Assembly (NCBI RefSeq): GCF_014779595.1
Contig: NZ_JACXZT010000010.1
Span: forward strand, 124,001-188,000
DNA from: Halomonas sp. ML-15
Lineage (GTDB): Bacteria; Pseudomonadota; Gammaproteobacteria; Pseudomonadales; Halomonadaceae
DNA: 64,000 bases
Direction of reading: 5' to 3'
The notes under the pieces are model-generated. The model was not told the DNA's origin. It saw only the letters and a program-made list of their open reading frames with translations, and did no database searches. The position numbers were made by a program, and so were the translations under genes. Numbering within the stretch: position 1 is the first letter of the stretch; each line of letters opens with the position of its first letter. Below are positions 48,762 through 58,288 of the stretch, one piece after another.

Positions 48762-49634
48762 ATGGCCAAGGTGTCCGCCGCCTATCAGGCAAACCCGGGA
48801 TCGGTGCTCGATGTGGATCGCGACTTCTATGGGCGGCTCACCGATCCTGCCGACCGTGAGCGCATCGCGCAGCATGTGGTCCCACTACGCGATGGTCTGG
48901 CCTGGACGGTGCCTGCGGGTCATGTGCTGCGGCTCTCGACGCTGCATGGCCCCCAGGTGGGTGATTTCAACCTCTGGCATCAGCACAATCCCCGCGAACG
49001 CTTTTGGGCGTCGCGAACGCGTCAGCTGCAGCGGGCCCACGTCTCGACCTTCGATCGGCTATGGTCGACGCTCCCCTATCTGCGGCCGATGGCGACGATT
49101 ATCGCCGACACCCTCGAGGGCTACGGTGTCGATGATGACGGCGGCCGTGTCCATGACCTGCTCGGCACGCGCTGTGATCCCTACGTCAACAAGCTGCTCA
49201 CCGGCGAGGACTTCGACCACCACTGCCACTCGAACCTGGTGCGCGCGGTGACGCCATTCGGGCTCACCGAGTTCGATGTCCACGATGTGCTTAACGTTTT
49301 TCAGTGCACCGGACTTAACGACGACGATCAGTATTTCATGAAGGCCTGTCCGGCTCGGGAAGGGGACTACATCGAATTCTTCGCCGAGATCGATCTGCTC
49401 TGCGCCCTGTCGTGCTGTCCGGGAGGTGATCTGTCGCTGGATCTGTGGGGCCCCGACGCCAAGGATCCGCTATCCACCTGCCAGCCGATCGGCGTCGAGG
49501 TGTTTCGGCTGGCTCCAGAGCGTCTCAGCGGCTGGGCGCCGCCCAACTATGCGCCCTATCGTGGCGGCCACGGCATGCGCGCTCCAAGCGTCGACTGGGC
49601 CGCCGAGAAGCGCCGAACCAGTGATGGTGAGTAA
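48762..49634 (+). CDS. DUF1989 family protein (urea carboxylase-associated type)
   Basis: This 290-residue soluble protein has the DUF1989 hallmarks: an N-terminal AGHVLRLSTLHGPQVGDFNLW, an H-rich middle (DFDHHCHSNLVRA), a Cys/Asp-rich late block (EIDLLCALSCCPGGDLS) and GVEVFRL near the end. Family members occur with urea carboxylase and some amine or osmolyte genes, but the reaction is poorly defined. AAGGAGAG precedes ATG 48762, 19 bp after the BCCT stop. A role with the BCCT substrate is inferred. Confidence 0.75.
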   Translation: MAKVSAAYQANPGSVLDVDRDFYGRLTDPADRERIAQHVVPLRDGLAWTVPAGHVLRLSTLHGPQVGDFNLWHQHNPRERFWASRTRQLQRAHVSTFDRLWSTLPYLRPMATIIADTLEGYGVDDDGGRVHDLLGTRCDPYVNKLLTGEDFDHHCHSNLVRAVTPFGLTEFDVHDVLNVFQCTGLNDDDQYFMKACPAREGDYIEFFAEIDLLCALSCCPGGDLSLDLWGPDAKDPLSTCQPIGVEVFRLAPERLSGWAPPNYAPYRGGHGMRAPSVDWAAEKRRTSDGE

Positions 49635-49649
49635 GCACACGGACGATGC

Positions 49650-50432
49650 TCAGAGAGTGTCGGTCAGGCTACGGTCACGGCCGGCGCGTTTGGCGTCAAG
49701 CAGCGCCTGATCGGCTCGCTTAAGCGTGGTTTGGTGAGGCTCGCAGGGGCGATGCTGGCTCATGCCCGCACTGACCGTTACCGAGAGCCTCTGGTCTGCG
49801 ACGGGGATGGCGACGGCGGCCAGGCTGGCGCGCAGACGCTCTACAATAGGCTGGGCTTCTTCCAGGTGAGTGTCGGCCAGCAGCAGCAGAAACTCCTCAC
49901 CGCCCCATCTGGCACACAGATCGTAGTCACGTAGCGTGGCGCTGAGCGTCTGGGTGATAGCCACCAGCAGGCGGTCGCCCACGTCGTGGCCATAGCGGTC
50001 GTTGATGCGTTTGAAGTGGTCGATATCGAGTAGCGCGAGGGTGAAAGCGCGCCCTTGGTTGACCAGGTTTTCAAGGCGCTCGTTGATCAGTCGGCGGTTG
50101 GGGAGATCGGTGAGTGGATCGTGGGTGGAGGCTTGGTGCAACGCTTGGTTGCGTTCACGCATCAAGGCCTGATAACCGTCCGAGATGCGTGACAGTTTGC
50201 GTTGACGGCGCAGGCTATGCTCATAGCGCTCCTGGGTCACCTGTCGGGCTTCCATGGCCAACAACTGGTAGCGATCGGAGATATTGATCAGGCGCTGGAT
50301 CTGCTCGTGCTGATCGCAATGCTGTCGATAGAGGGCCAGAAGGGCGTCGTGAAGCGGGTGGCCGGCATGCTCTGGCGATTCGAGCAGGGCGGCGACACGC
50401 GCCAACAGCGCCTCTTCATCGCGGGTTTTCAT
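49650..50432 (-). CDS. siaD: Diguanylate cyclase SiaD
   Basis: This 260-residue c-di-GMP synthase has an N-terminal helical region that should meet SiaC and a C-terminal GGDEF domain with WGGEEF and, five residues upstream, an RDYD inhibitory site. The start at 50432 overlaps the siaC stop by ATGA, the compact arrangement of the Pseudomonas aeruginosa siaABCD operon. In that system the SiaC-SiaD complex switches cyclase activity and triggers aggregation. Confidence 0.88.
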   Translation of the reverse strand: MKTRDEEALLARVAALLESPEHAGHPLHDALLALYRQHCDQHEQIQRLINISDRYQLLAMEARQVTQERYEHSLRRQRKLSRISDGYQALMRERNQALHQASTHDPLTDLPNRRLINERLENLVNQGRAFTLALLDIDHFKRINDRYGHDVGDRLLVAITQTLSATLRDYDLCARWGGEEFLLLLADTHLEEAQPIVERLRASLAAVAIPVADQRLSVTVSAGMSQHRPCEPHQTTLKRADQALLDAKRAGRDRSLTDTL

Positions 50433-50836
50433 GACTCGCCCTTGACCGGGGTGATGGCAAATGGGTAGCTGCAATCTTCGCGAAATTCATCGGCCAGCTC
50501 GGCAATCCGCTCATTGCGAACGTCATATTGCCAGTTGACCGACACCGCCTTGCCGGCATCGAACGCCTCTTCCAGCAGGTCGAATATGTCCATCATGGCT
50601 TTCACCGAGCTGGTGTTGAGATAGACCAGCGCGAGTTCGAGATGCAGTGGGCGCTGTTCAGTGTCGAGAAAGTGGCGTACCCAGTGAATGACCTGGTCGA
50701 ACAGTTCATAGGAGTTCTCCGGATAGGAGTCACCTTGCATGGCCAGGCGGCCGGCTTGCCAGTCGCTTTGAATGGCCGGCGAGGACTGATTGCCGGGGAT
50801 ATCGAGGTCAGTAATCATAGTTGTCATGGCAAGCAT
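50429..50836 (-). CDS. siaC: SiaC, DUF1987 switch protein
   Basis: This protein of about 135 residues activates SiaD when it is not phosphorylated. The family core ALVYLNTSSVKAMMDIFDLLE includes the conserved Thr that is phosphorylated by SiaB and dephosphorylated by SiaA in P. aeruginosa. Its start is ambiguous: ATG 50836 shares a base with the siaB stop (TGATG), while 50827 and 50818 are alternatives, and no good ribosome site separates them. Confidence 0.87.
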   Translation of the reverse strand: MLAMTTMITDLDIPGNQSSPAIQSDWQAGRLAMQGDSYPENSYELFDQVIHWVRHFLDTEQRPLHLELALVYLNTSSVKAMMDIFDLLEEAFDAGKAVSVNWQYDVRNERIAELADEFREDCSYPFAITPVKGES

Positions 50837-51369
50837 CAAATCGTAGCGGTTAAGCTAAAAAAGCTTCGGTGATTGGGCAGCGGCTGCAGCGACGCCTCTA
50901 ACGGTAGGCTGGACTTGCGAGCCATATCGAGCAGGCCAAGGCCTGCCCCGCTGGGTGCTTCAACATCACGGGGACGTCTCAGTTGCTGCTTGTAGGCTTG
51001 CTTCAGGGCCTGCTTGTCGAGGCGGGCAAGCTCATTGATGGCGGCGACCAACCGCTCCCCGTCGGCGTGCTCGACCAGATTGCCGGCACTGACTTGGTAG
51101 TGCCCTTGCTCACTGCGTGCCACGGCCACCGTGGCCGCGGCCAGCTCGTCATTGTAGCCTTGGCGGCGGGCATAGTGGCGGATGTTCTGGGTCATCTCGA
51201 TGTAGACGGCGAACACGTCCATGGCGGCGGAGGGAGCCGCTTGCTGGGTGTCCAGGTAATTGCGCAGCGCCTTGCCGATCTCTTCGATGAGACTGCGTGA
51301 TATGGGGCCATTGAAGCACAGCATGATGCGATCATGCTGATAGCTTTCCCGCATGCTCAGTAGATCCAT
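50836..51369 (-). CDS. siaB: SiaB-family protein kinase
   Basis: This 177-residue GHKL-type Ser/Thr kinase-like protein phosphorylates SiaC in the studied system. An N-terminal SISRSLIEEIGKAL-like region, the Asn-bearing ATP-site helix (YIEMTQNIRHYARRQG) and the G-box GAGLGLLDMARKS are visible. It begins 29 bp after siaA and overlaps siaC. Confidence 0.87.
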   Translation of the reverse strand: MDLLSMRESYQHDRIMLCFNGPISRSLIEEIGKALRNYLDTQQAAPSAAMDVFAVYIEMTQNIRHYARRQGYNDELAAATVAVARSEQGHYQVSAGNLVEHADGERLVAAINELARLDKQALKQAYKQQLRRPRDVEAPSGAGLGLLDMARKSSLPLEASLQPLPNHRSFFSLTATI

Positions 51370-51398
51370 AGTGATTCCTTGGCTTGCATCGCAGATTG

Positions 51399-53441
51399 CT
51401 AGGTCTCGCTGGGGTGAAATGGCGGAGTGGGCCCATCCTCTGATGGGACCATGCCGAATATCAGCACAGTAATATCATCGCGTTGGGCATGCGCGCCGCG
51501 ATAGTCGTCCAGGGCGGCCTCGAAAGCGCTGACTTGTTCATCCAGCGGCGTTGTCGCCAGGTGGCGCAGCAAACTCTCGAACCGGCGATTTCCGAAGCCG
51601 AAACCATGCTCTCCCCCTGCCTGGTCAAGAAAACCATCGCTGCACAGATAATAGCTCCATCCGGCGTTAAACGGCACGCGCTGGTTGCTGTAGCGCGTAG
51701 GGCGGCGGTGACCCAGTGCCCGCTTGCTGCCCTTGAAACACTCCAGATGGTGGCCATCACTGGCATAGAGGTCGAGCTTGGCACCAGCGTAAGTCAGGCA
51801 CCCTTCGTCGGGCTCGACCCAGGCCAGGCCAATATCCATGTTGGTGGCGATGGAGGAGGGCAGCTGCTCCGCTGGCAGCAGTTGCCGTGACTGGTGGTCG
51901 ATCTCGTTGAGAATGGCAGCCGGGTCGTCGGCCCCCTCGTGAGCGATGGCGTTGTCGATGATGGCACGGGCCAACATGGTCATCATCGCCCCCGGCACGC
52001 CGTGGCCGGCACAGTCCACCACGCCGATAAGATAGCCGTTGGGGGTCGCCCGGAAGACGTAGAAATCGCCGCCCACGGTGTCGCGGGGTTTCCACAGCAC
52101 GCCATGGCAGGCACCAAGATGGCCGCGGAGCTGGGCGTCGGGCAAGATGGCTCGCTGAATGATGCTGGCATACTGGATAGAGTCACCGAGCTGCTTGTGC
52201 GCGATCGCCATGGCGCTATGGGCCGTCTCCAGCTCATGGGTGCGTTCACGAACCTGCGATTCCAGGTTGCGGGTGTGATGCTCTACCTGACGGGCCATGT
52301 GAGAGAAGGCCTGTGACAGCTCGCCGATCTCGTCTTCACGCTCGGCGGGTAACGGCAGGCTATAGTCGCCGTGGGTGATGGCCTGTGCGGAGAGGGTGAG
52401 ACGCTTCAGTGGTGACAGAATCAAGCGATGGGTGGCGTAGGCGAAGGCCCCCGTCAGGATGGCCAGGGTCATTAACAGGGCCCCGAGCAGGGGCCAGAAC
52501 CAGCGTCCCTCGAGCAGTGGCGCGGCCTGCATATCCAGCGTGGTGATCAATAGCCACTGCAGTTCCGGGATATAGCCCACTGTCAGCAGTCTGGGCTCGC
52601 CGTCTATCTCGACCTCCATGCCGCGGATATCGCCAGGCCGACGGATCACGGCCTGCATGGCTTGCCTGAGCGCTTCGCGCTGCTGGGCGTCGGCAAGCGA
52701 CGACTGAATACGTTGCTGACTATCGGCATCCAAGGGATGGCTGGCGGAGCCGAGTGCCAAGCGAGACTGGTCGGGGTGGGCTTGTAGGATCCCGCGAGGA
52801 TCCACGATCATGGAGGTCAATCCGGGAGCCTCGGTGCGGATGACGTGGGCCAGGAAGTCCTCGAGATCCAGCGCCCCGCCTGCTAGTCCCAGCAATTCGC
52901 CGTTATCACGCACCTTGACGTTGACCCACAGCTTGGTGCGATCCAGCTCGCGGTCATGGCTGACGTCGATATTGTACGTCGAGGTGCTGGCCATGGCAGT
53001 GAAGTACCAGGCATCCTGCGGTTCATCGGCGAAGAGGCGGTAGCGTGGACTCAGCGCCTCGCTGCGCTGGTCGGCGAAGTAGTAGTCCTGGGTGGTGTGA
53101 TCGATAATAAAGTAGGCGTTGCTGCCGAACTGCTGCCGGAAGCCTTCAGCCTCGGCGATGAAGCGCTCGCGGCGCTCGGGATCTTCTGGCTGGCGCAGCC
53201 ACTCGCGGGTAACCACCGAGTTTGCGAAACGCCGTGAAAGGGCCAGTTCGCGGGAAACGGGTGCCGTGATTCGCTGCATCTGCAGCAAGGTATACTGTTC
53301 GGCATAGGCCGTGGCGAAGTGGCGACGTACCTCATCGACGGCTTTCCAGCCGATCAATAAAGCAGGTATCAATGCCAGCAGGCAGGCCAGCAGCATGGTC
53401 GCGACCGACTTGCCGCGCAGTCCAAGAGTTGCTGCCATCGC
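51399..53441 (-). CDS. siaA: SiaA sensor phosphatase
   Basis: This 680-residue inner-membrane protein has an N-terminal TM helix (SVATMLLACLLALIPALLIG), a periplasmic dCache-like sensor (about 60-300), a second TM helix, a HAMP segment (LSPLKRLTLSAQAITHGDYS) and a cytoplasmic PPM/SpoIIE phosphatase with VVDCAGHGVPGAMMTMLA and the final QRDDITVLIF. ATG 53441 is preferred; the frame opens at a TTG at 53549. It dephosphorylates SiaC in the known system and is the probable signal input. Confidence 0.9.
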   Translation of the reverse strand, partial: AMAATLGLRGKSVATMLLACLLALIPALLIGWKAVDEVRRHFATAYAEQYTLLQMQRITAPVSRELALSRRFANSVVTREWLRQPEDPERRERFIAEAEGFRQQFGSNAYFIIDHTTQDYYFADQRSEALSPRYRLFADEPQDAWYFTAMASTSTYNIDVSHDRELDRTKLWVNVKVRDNGELLGLAGGALDLEDFLAHVIRTEAPGLTSMIVDPRGILQAHPDQSRLALGSASHPLDADSQQRIQSSLADAQQREALRQAMQAVIRRPGDIRGMEVEIDGEPRLLTVGYIPELQWLLITTLDMQAAPLLEGRWFWPLLGALLMTLAILTGAFAYATHRLILSPLKRLTLSAQAITHGDYSLPLPAEREDEIGELSQAFSHMARQVEHHTRNLESQVRERTHELETAHSAMAIAHKQLGDSIQYASIIQRAILPDAQLRGHLGACHGVLWKPRDTVGGDFYVFRATPNGYLIGVVDCAGHGVPGAMMTMLARAIIDNAIAHEGADDPAAILNEIDHQSRQLLPAEQLPSSIATNMDIGLAWVEPDEGCLTYAGAKLDLYASDGHHLECFKGSKRALGHRRPTRYSNQRVPFNAGWSYYLCSDGFLDQAGGEHGFGFGNRRFESLLRHLATTPLDEQVSAFEAALDDYRGAHAQRDDITVLIFGMVPSEDGPTPPFHPSET

Positions 53442-53546
53442 GTCAACTTTCCCTGGTGGATACTCTCGCCCACCGTTGTCATCCTTTTGCGTTACCTTGC
53501 CATAAATATCACTTACACGCGAGTTACCTTTCTCGAGGTAGGCACG

Positions 53547-53581
53547 CAAAAGCCTCGACAGCCGCTGGCTGTCGAGGCTTG
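53547..53581 (-). terminator. Terminator of rnb
   Basis: AGCCTCGACAGCC and GGCTGTCGAGGCT form a 13-bp stem around GCT (53551-53579). On the minus strand the stem is followed by TTTTGCG, giving a convincing terminator 20 bp after the rnb stop and separating it from siaA. Confidence 0.85.
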
Positions 53582-53599
53582 GTCGCGCACTGGTGTTGA

Positions 53600-55540
53600 C
53601 TATGCCTCTGGGCGCGCCACCAGGGAGCGGGTCTCTTCACGAGCTTCGGTGAGCGCCACGCGAATGGCATCGCCGAGCTTGTAGCGCTCTTCGCCTTCGA
53701 TCTGCACGCGGCCTTCCTTGTCGTCGATGGCCACCTTGTCGCGGTCACTGTGCATCAGCGGGGCCGGCACGAAAGCGGTGGCGCCGTTGGCGACTAGCCG
53801 CACGCGCATGCCGCCGCGGTTGATGGCGATGATCTCGGCGTCGAAGGTCTGCTGCTGCTTGGCGGCCTCGCCGAGGAAGCGAACGTAGAGCCAGTCCTTG
53901 ACGTCGCGCTCGGCCATGCGGTTTAGGCGGCGCCGCTCGGTGAGCTGCTCAGTGAGCTGCTGGCTGGCCTCGGCCGGTGCGCTCTCACCCTTGAGCACCC
54001 GCTTGATCAGGCGGTGGTTGACCATGTCGCCATACTTGCGGATCGGCGAGGTCCAGGTGGCGTAGGCGGCAAGCCCCAGGCCGAAGTGCGGGCCGGGCAG
54101 TGCCGACATGCTGGTAAAGCCCTGGAAGCGGCGCAGACGGATGTCTAGCCAAGCATCCTCGCGGCTCTCGAGGGCGCGCTTGAGCTCACGGTAGCGTGGC
54201 AGCTCGGTGAGAGCTTCGCGCTCGACCTCGATCTGCTGGGCGCTGAGAAACTCATGCGCGGCTTCGGCCTTGTCCGGATCGAAGGCGCGGTGCACGTTGA
54301 AGATGCCGTGACCAACCTTGTCGGCAAGCAGGTCGGCGCAGCAGGCGTTGGCGGCGATCATCGACTCTTCGATCATGCGATTGGCGATGCGCCGCTCCTC
54401 GGTGCGGATGCCGAGCACGTTGCCCGCTTCGTCGAGCTCGAATTCATAGTCGGGCCGATCCTTGAACACCAGTGCATGCTCGGCACGCCAGGCGCTACGG
54501 GCCTCGGTAAGGTCGCGCAGCGCCTTGAGCTGAGGCGCAATCTCGTCGCTCGGCGCCCACTCGCCCTGGCCCTCGAGCCAGTCGGAAACCCGATCATAGG
54601 CCAGCTTGGCATGCGACTTGGCGGTGGCGGCAAAGAAGCGGTAGTCGCCGAGGCTGCCGTCGGCATTGACCTCCAGCGTGCAAGCCAGCACCGGACGCTC
54701 ACGGCCTTCCCACAGCGAGCAGAGATCGTCCGCCAGCACTTCCGGCAGCATGGTGACGTTCTGCCCTGGCAGATAGACCGTGAAGGCACGAACCCGGGCT
54801 TCGAGGTCGGCGGCGTGCTGTTCATCGACATACGCAGTAGGATCGGCGATGGCGACGCTGAGCCGCCAGCCGCCGCCGTCGCGGGCCTCGATGCGCAGGG
54901 CATCATCCATGTCGCGTGTCTTCTCGCCATCGATGGTGAAGAACGGCTCGGCGGTCAGGTCCTCACGTTGGAGACCTTCATCGCGCAGCGGCCACTCATC
55001 GCCGGCCTCGGGGGAGGCCTGTTCCAGGGCGTGGCGGGCCAGGGTCACGCGCCACGGCACCGCCGGGTTGTCGACCTTGGCCACCAGTTCGTCGATCTGG
55101 GCAAAGAAGGCGCGATCATTCTCCTTGAGCGGATGGCGCACCAGTCTGGCCACCACCCAGTCGCCGTCGCCTATGCTCTCCTCATCGAGGCTGCGCTTGA
55201 TACGCGATTTGAGCACGTTCTTGATCGAGGGGTGGTCGGGCACCACCGCCAGCCGTCCGTCGCGTTTCTGAACACGGGCAACGAAGCGCGACAGGCCATG
55301 TTCGATAAGGGTATCCGGTTCGACGGAGCGCTTGTCGCCCTCCTCATGGACGACGGCGGCGACGCGGTCACCGTGGATGACCTGCTTCATGGCCGGCGGT
55401 GGCACGAAGTAGGACTCGCCGTCGTCGGTCTCGAGAAACCCGAAACCCTTGTCGGTGGCCTTGATCACGCCCTCTACGCGGGGCGTGGTAGAGCGAATCT
55501 GTTGCTTGAGCTGAGCAAGCAGGGCATTGTTCTGCAGCAT
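53600..55540 (-). CDS. rnb: Exoribonuclease II
   Basis: This 646-residue 3'-5' exonuclease is close to E. coli RNase II over its length. The N-terminus MLQNNALLAQLKQQIRSTTPR is almost the enteric one. The catalytic RNB segment DGEKTRDMDDAL carries the metal-binding aspartates, and AYATWTSPIRKYGDMVNHRL and RRLNRMAERDVKDWLY are diagnostic. Cold-shock-like domains come first and an S1 domain ends the protein. It degrades single-stranded mRNA in the cytoplasm. Confidence 0.94.
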   Translation of the reverse strand: MLQNNALLAQLKQQIRSTTPRVEGVIKATDKGFGFLETDDGESYFVPPPAMKQVIHGDRVAAVVHEEGDKRSVEPDTLIEHGLSRFVARVQKRDGRLAVVPDHPSIKNVLKSRIKRSLDEESIGDGDWVVARLVRHPLKENDRAFFAQIDELVAKVDNPAVPWRVTLARHALEQASPEAGDEWPLRDEGLQREDLTAEPFFTIDGEKTRDMDDALRIEARDGGGWRLSVAIADPTAYVDEQHAADLEARVRAFTVYLPGQNVTMLPEVLADDLCSLWEGRERPVLACTLEVNADGSLGDYRFFAATAKSHAKLAYDRVSDWLEGQGEWAPSDEIAPQLKALRDLTEARSAWRAEHALVFKDRPDYEFELDEAGNVLGIRTEERRIANRMIEESMIAANACCADLLADKVGHGIFNVHRAFDPDKAEAAHEFLSAQQIEVEREALTELPRYRELKRALESREDAWLDIRLRRFQGFTSMSALPGPHFGLGLAAYATWTSPIRKYGDMVNHRLIKRVLKGESAPAEASQQLTEQLTERRRLNRMAERDVKDWLYVRFLGEAAKQQQTFDAEIIAINRGGMRVRLVANGATAFVPAPLMHSDRDKVAIDDKEGRVQIEGEERYKLGDAIRVALTEAREETRSLVARPEA

Positions 55541-55601
55541 CGGACACTTTAGCTTGGCGAGGGTAGACGATCACTATACGGATTCCCGCTGCCCCCGCCA
55601 A

Positions 55602-56231
55602 TTACAGCAGCGCCATGGCGATACTCGACTCGCCGTCGAGCAGGTCGAATTCGCGGTTCTTGAGCATGCGCGCCTGGCTCAAATAGAGTAACGCGTGGGC
55701 CACGTTGCCCCGCGATACCTCGATACCCTGGGCATGCTCCAGTGCGGTAGCGACCTGTCGCGTCGCCGGAGCATCGGTGAGCTTGCCGGGCTTGAGGATG
55801 ACGTGAGGGATGCGGGCGCTGCGCAGATAGGCGTCGGCGGCGAACTTGGCGGCCATGTAGGGGCGAAGCTTGGCGGGGGCGGCCATGGGATCGTTGGCAC
55901 GCAGTGCGCTGACCATGATGAAACGCTCCAGGCCCCGCTCTACCGCCAGATCGACGCAGCGGATCGCGCCATGGAGGTCGATCATCAGCGTCTTGTCAGG
56001 GCCGGTGTGCGGCCCGGAACCGGCGCAGAAGATGACCTGATCGCAGCCATTGAAGGCCTGGTGGATATCGCTTTCCAGATCGCCGATCACGGTATCGATG
56101 CCGCGCTCATGAAACCAGGGCTGCTGGTCGGAATCGCGGATCATGGCGCGCAGCGACATGCCGCCACGCCGGGCGAGTTCGCAAAACTGGCGGCCGATCT
56201 GGCCGTTGGCGCCTACTACGAGCGTCTTCAT
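55602..56231 (-). CDS. NAD(P)-binding protein, SDR5/YhfK-like
   Basis: This 209-residue protein begins MKTLVVGANGQIGRQFCELA, an NAD(P) Rossmann motif, and continues with VIFCAGSGPHTGPDKT and FIMVSALRANDP, the pattern of atypical SDRs such as YhfK. The usual Tyr-x3-Lys is not obvious, so it may be a cofactor-binding or regulatory protein. ATG 56231 is preferred over 56246 because of GGAGAGG just upstream. It lies 61 bp upstream of rnb. Confidence 0.75.
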   Translation of the reverse strand: MKTLVVGANGQIGRQFCELARRGGMSLRAMIRDSDQQPWFHERGIDTVIGDLESDIHQAFNGCDQVIFCAGSGPHTGPDKTLMIDLHGAIRCVDLAVERGLERFIMVSALRANDPMAAPAKLRPYMAAKFAADAYLRSARIPHVILKPGKLTDAPATRQVATALEHAQGIEVSRGNVAHALLYLSQARMLKNREFDLLDGESSIAMALL

Positions 56232-56344
56232 GGCCTCTCCTATCACACGGTGTTATCACCCAGCATACGCGTTCGATGCTTGTGGTCGCAGGTCGATCGG
56301 CTATACGTTAGTCGGGGTGACACGATTCCATTCGAGGACGCCGA

Positions 56345-57145
56345 ATGCTGCCCCATCTGATCGTTTCCGATCTCGACGGTACCCTGCTGGGCGCCGACCA
56401 TGATCTACATCCCGATACTATCGCCACGCTCCGCGCACTGGCCGCGCAGGGGCATCATCTGGCTTTTGCGTCGGGGCGCCATTACCGCGATATGCTGGCG
56501 TTCCGTGAGCGCTTGGGCGTGCCGGTGCATCTGATCAGTACCAACGGCGCCTATCTGCACGCCCCGGACGATCAGCTGCTGCATGCCCGCCATCTGGCGG
56601 CGGAGCACGCCCGAGAGCTGATTGCCCAGGCGCGGCCTGCCGGCGTACGGCTCAACCTCTATCAAGACGATGAGTGGCTGATCGACGCCCCAGCGCCGGA
56701 GCTGCTGGCGCTGCACGCCCATACCGGTTTCGGTTACCGGGTCGTGGACCCGGCGCTGCTCGATGGGCAAGGAGTGGGCAAGGTGCTCTATATCGGCGAT
56801 CCCGAGCATCTCGCCGAGCTCGAAGCCGGCATCGTCGGACGCCTGGGTAAGCAGCTACACGTCACCTACTCGATGGCCAATTCGCTGGAGATAATGGCCG
56901 GCGGGGTCAACAAGGGACGGGCGCTGACCGCGCTTCTCGAGCGCTTGCAGATCGCCCCCGAGGCGTGCCTGGCCTTCGGCGATAACCTCAACGACAGCGA
57001 GATGCTGGCGGTGGCCGGCGAGGCCCACGTGATGGCCAACGCCCACCCCGAGCTGCCGGGGCGGGTGCCAGGTGCCAGTGTCATTGGCCATCACGCCGAG
57101 ATCGCGGTAGCCAGGCGCCTGCAGGACTACTTCTCGCTCGCCTAG
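56345..57145 (+). CDS. Cof-type HAD phosphatase
   Basis: This 266-residue HAD-IIB hydrolase has the nucleophile motif DLDGTLL, motif II FASGRHY, a capped middle, and motif IV GDNLNDSEML. The GGVNKG stretch before it is typical of Cof/YbiV/YidA sugar-phosphate phosphatases. The exact substrate is unknown. Confidence 0.87.
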   Translation: MLPHLIVSDLDGTLLGADHDLHPDTIATLRALAAQGHHLAFASGRHYRDMLAFRERLGVPVHLISTNGAYLHAPDDQLLHARHLAAEHARELIAQARPAGVRLNLYQDDEWLIDAPAPELLALHAHTGFGYRVVDPALLDGQGVGKVLYIGDPEHLAELEAGIVGRLGKQLHVTYSMANSLEIMAGGVNKGRALTALLERLQIAPEACLAFGDNLNDSEMLAVAGEAHVMANAHPELPGRVPGASVIGHHAEIAVARRLQDYFSLA

Positions 57146-57219
57146 CTCATGCGGTTTGCTGTTGATAAGCGCCAGGAAGCTGGGTAGTGTCCGCGTTTCT
57201 TGATTGACCGGAGCCAGGC

Positions 57220-57765
57220 ATGCAGCGAATCGAGCGTATCATTCACCCGGATCTGACCACCTTGGACGTACCCGCCAAGCGCGTTCTCCGACGCCGTGCG
57301 GCGCGCGGTATCGTGCTCGACGGTGAAGAGATCCTGCTGCTCTATACTCGCCGCTATAACGATTTCAGCTTTCCCGGAGGAGGTGTCGATGAGGGTGAGG
57401 AACTGCTCGACGGCCTGCACCGTGAACTGGCCGAGGAGACCGGCGCCCAGGGCATCGAGATGCTGGCGCCGTTCGGCTGGGTGGAGGAATTTCGACCGCA
57501 CTACAAGCCCGAGTACGACATCATGCATATGGCCTCGTACTTCTATCACTGTCGCGCCGAGCGCGCCCTGGGGGAGGCTCGGCCCGAGGGCTATGAAGTC
57601 GCCAATGGCATGCTGCCGCGCTGGGTCAATATCCATGAGGCTATCGCCCACAACCTGTCGGTGATGGCGGCCAAGGAAGCCAGCATGGGGCTATCGATCC
57701 GGCGAGAAACGCTGATGCTGGAGCGCGTATCACGCGAGCTCGTCGCCGCGCCGGTCGATAGCTGA
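57220..57765 (+). CDS. Nudix hydrolase
   Basis: This 181-residue pyrophosphohydrolase has an intact Nudix box: GGGVDEGEELLDGLHRELAE, then ETGAQG. A positively charged N-terminus precedes the domain and a helical tail follows it. It could act on ADP-ribose, NADH or a nucleotide; the sequence does not decide. It converges with the single-domain Usp, with a 4-bp gap. Confidence 0.87.
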   Translation: MQRIERIIHPDLTTLDVPAKRVLRRRAARGIVLDGEEILLLYTRRYNDFSFPGGGVDEGEELLDGLHRELAEETGAQGIEMLAPFGWVEEFRPHYKPEYDIMHMASYFYHCRAERALGEARPEGYEVANGMLPRWVNIHEAIAHNLSVMAAKEASMGLSIRRETLMLERVSRELVAAPVDS

Positions 57766-57769
57766 CGAC

Positions 57770-58210
57770 TCAGCGTACCGTGATCACGCTGCATTTGGCG
57801 CTGTTGGTGACCTTGTGCGACACGCTGCCCATCATCAGACCGGCGAAATCACCCAGGCCGCGGCTGCCGAGCACGATGGCCTCGACGCCGAGCTTCTCGG
57901 CGTGGCGCAGGATATTGCGCGCCGGATCACCCTTGCTCAGGTGCGTCTCGACGTGGCTCGCGCCCATGCTGCGTGCGGCCTCGCTGGCGCGCTCGATCAC
58001 CGACTTGCCAGCCTCCTCGAGCACCTCGCGGGAGGACTCGATGGCGATGGCGCCGATCCCCCACACCAGTGTGGTCTCATGGGACAGCGCCTCGGGGATA
58101 TGCAGGATATGCAGGGTGGCATCCTCCTTGGAGACCAACTGGCAGGCCACCTCGAGCGCCTTCTTGGCGTGCTCCGAGCCGTCCACGGCGATAAGGATCG
58201 ATTTGAACAT
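57770..58210 (-). CDS. Universal stress protein (single UspA domain)
   Basis: This 146-residue Usp begins MFKSILIAVDGSEHAKKA and ends with the ATP-binding GSRGLGDFAGLMMGSVSHKV. It has only one domain, unlike the tandem Usp at 16348. The specific stress or partner is unknown. Confidence 0.88.
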   Translation of the reverse strand: MFKSILIAVDGSEHAKKALEVACQLVSKEDATLHILHIPEALSHETTLVWGIGAIAIESSREVLEEAGKSVIERASEAARSMGASHVETHLSKGDPARNILRHAEKLGVEAIVLGSRGLGDFAGLMMGSVSHKVTNSAKCSVITVR

Positions 58211-58288
58211 GGCGTTTCTCCGTCAGGGGTATTCCCCCACAGCCTAGCCGATCGCGCTGATGATGCCTTGATCCCGATCAAGCAACGC

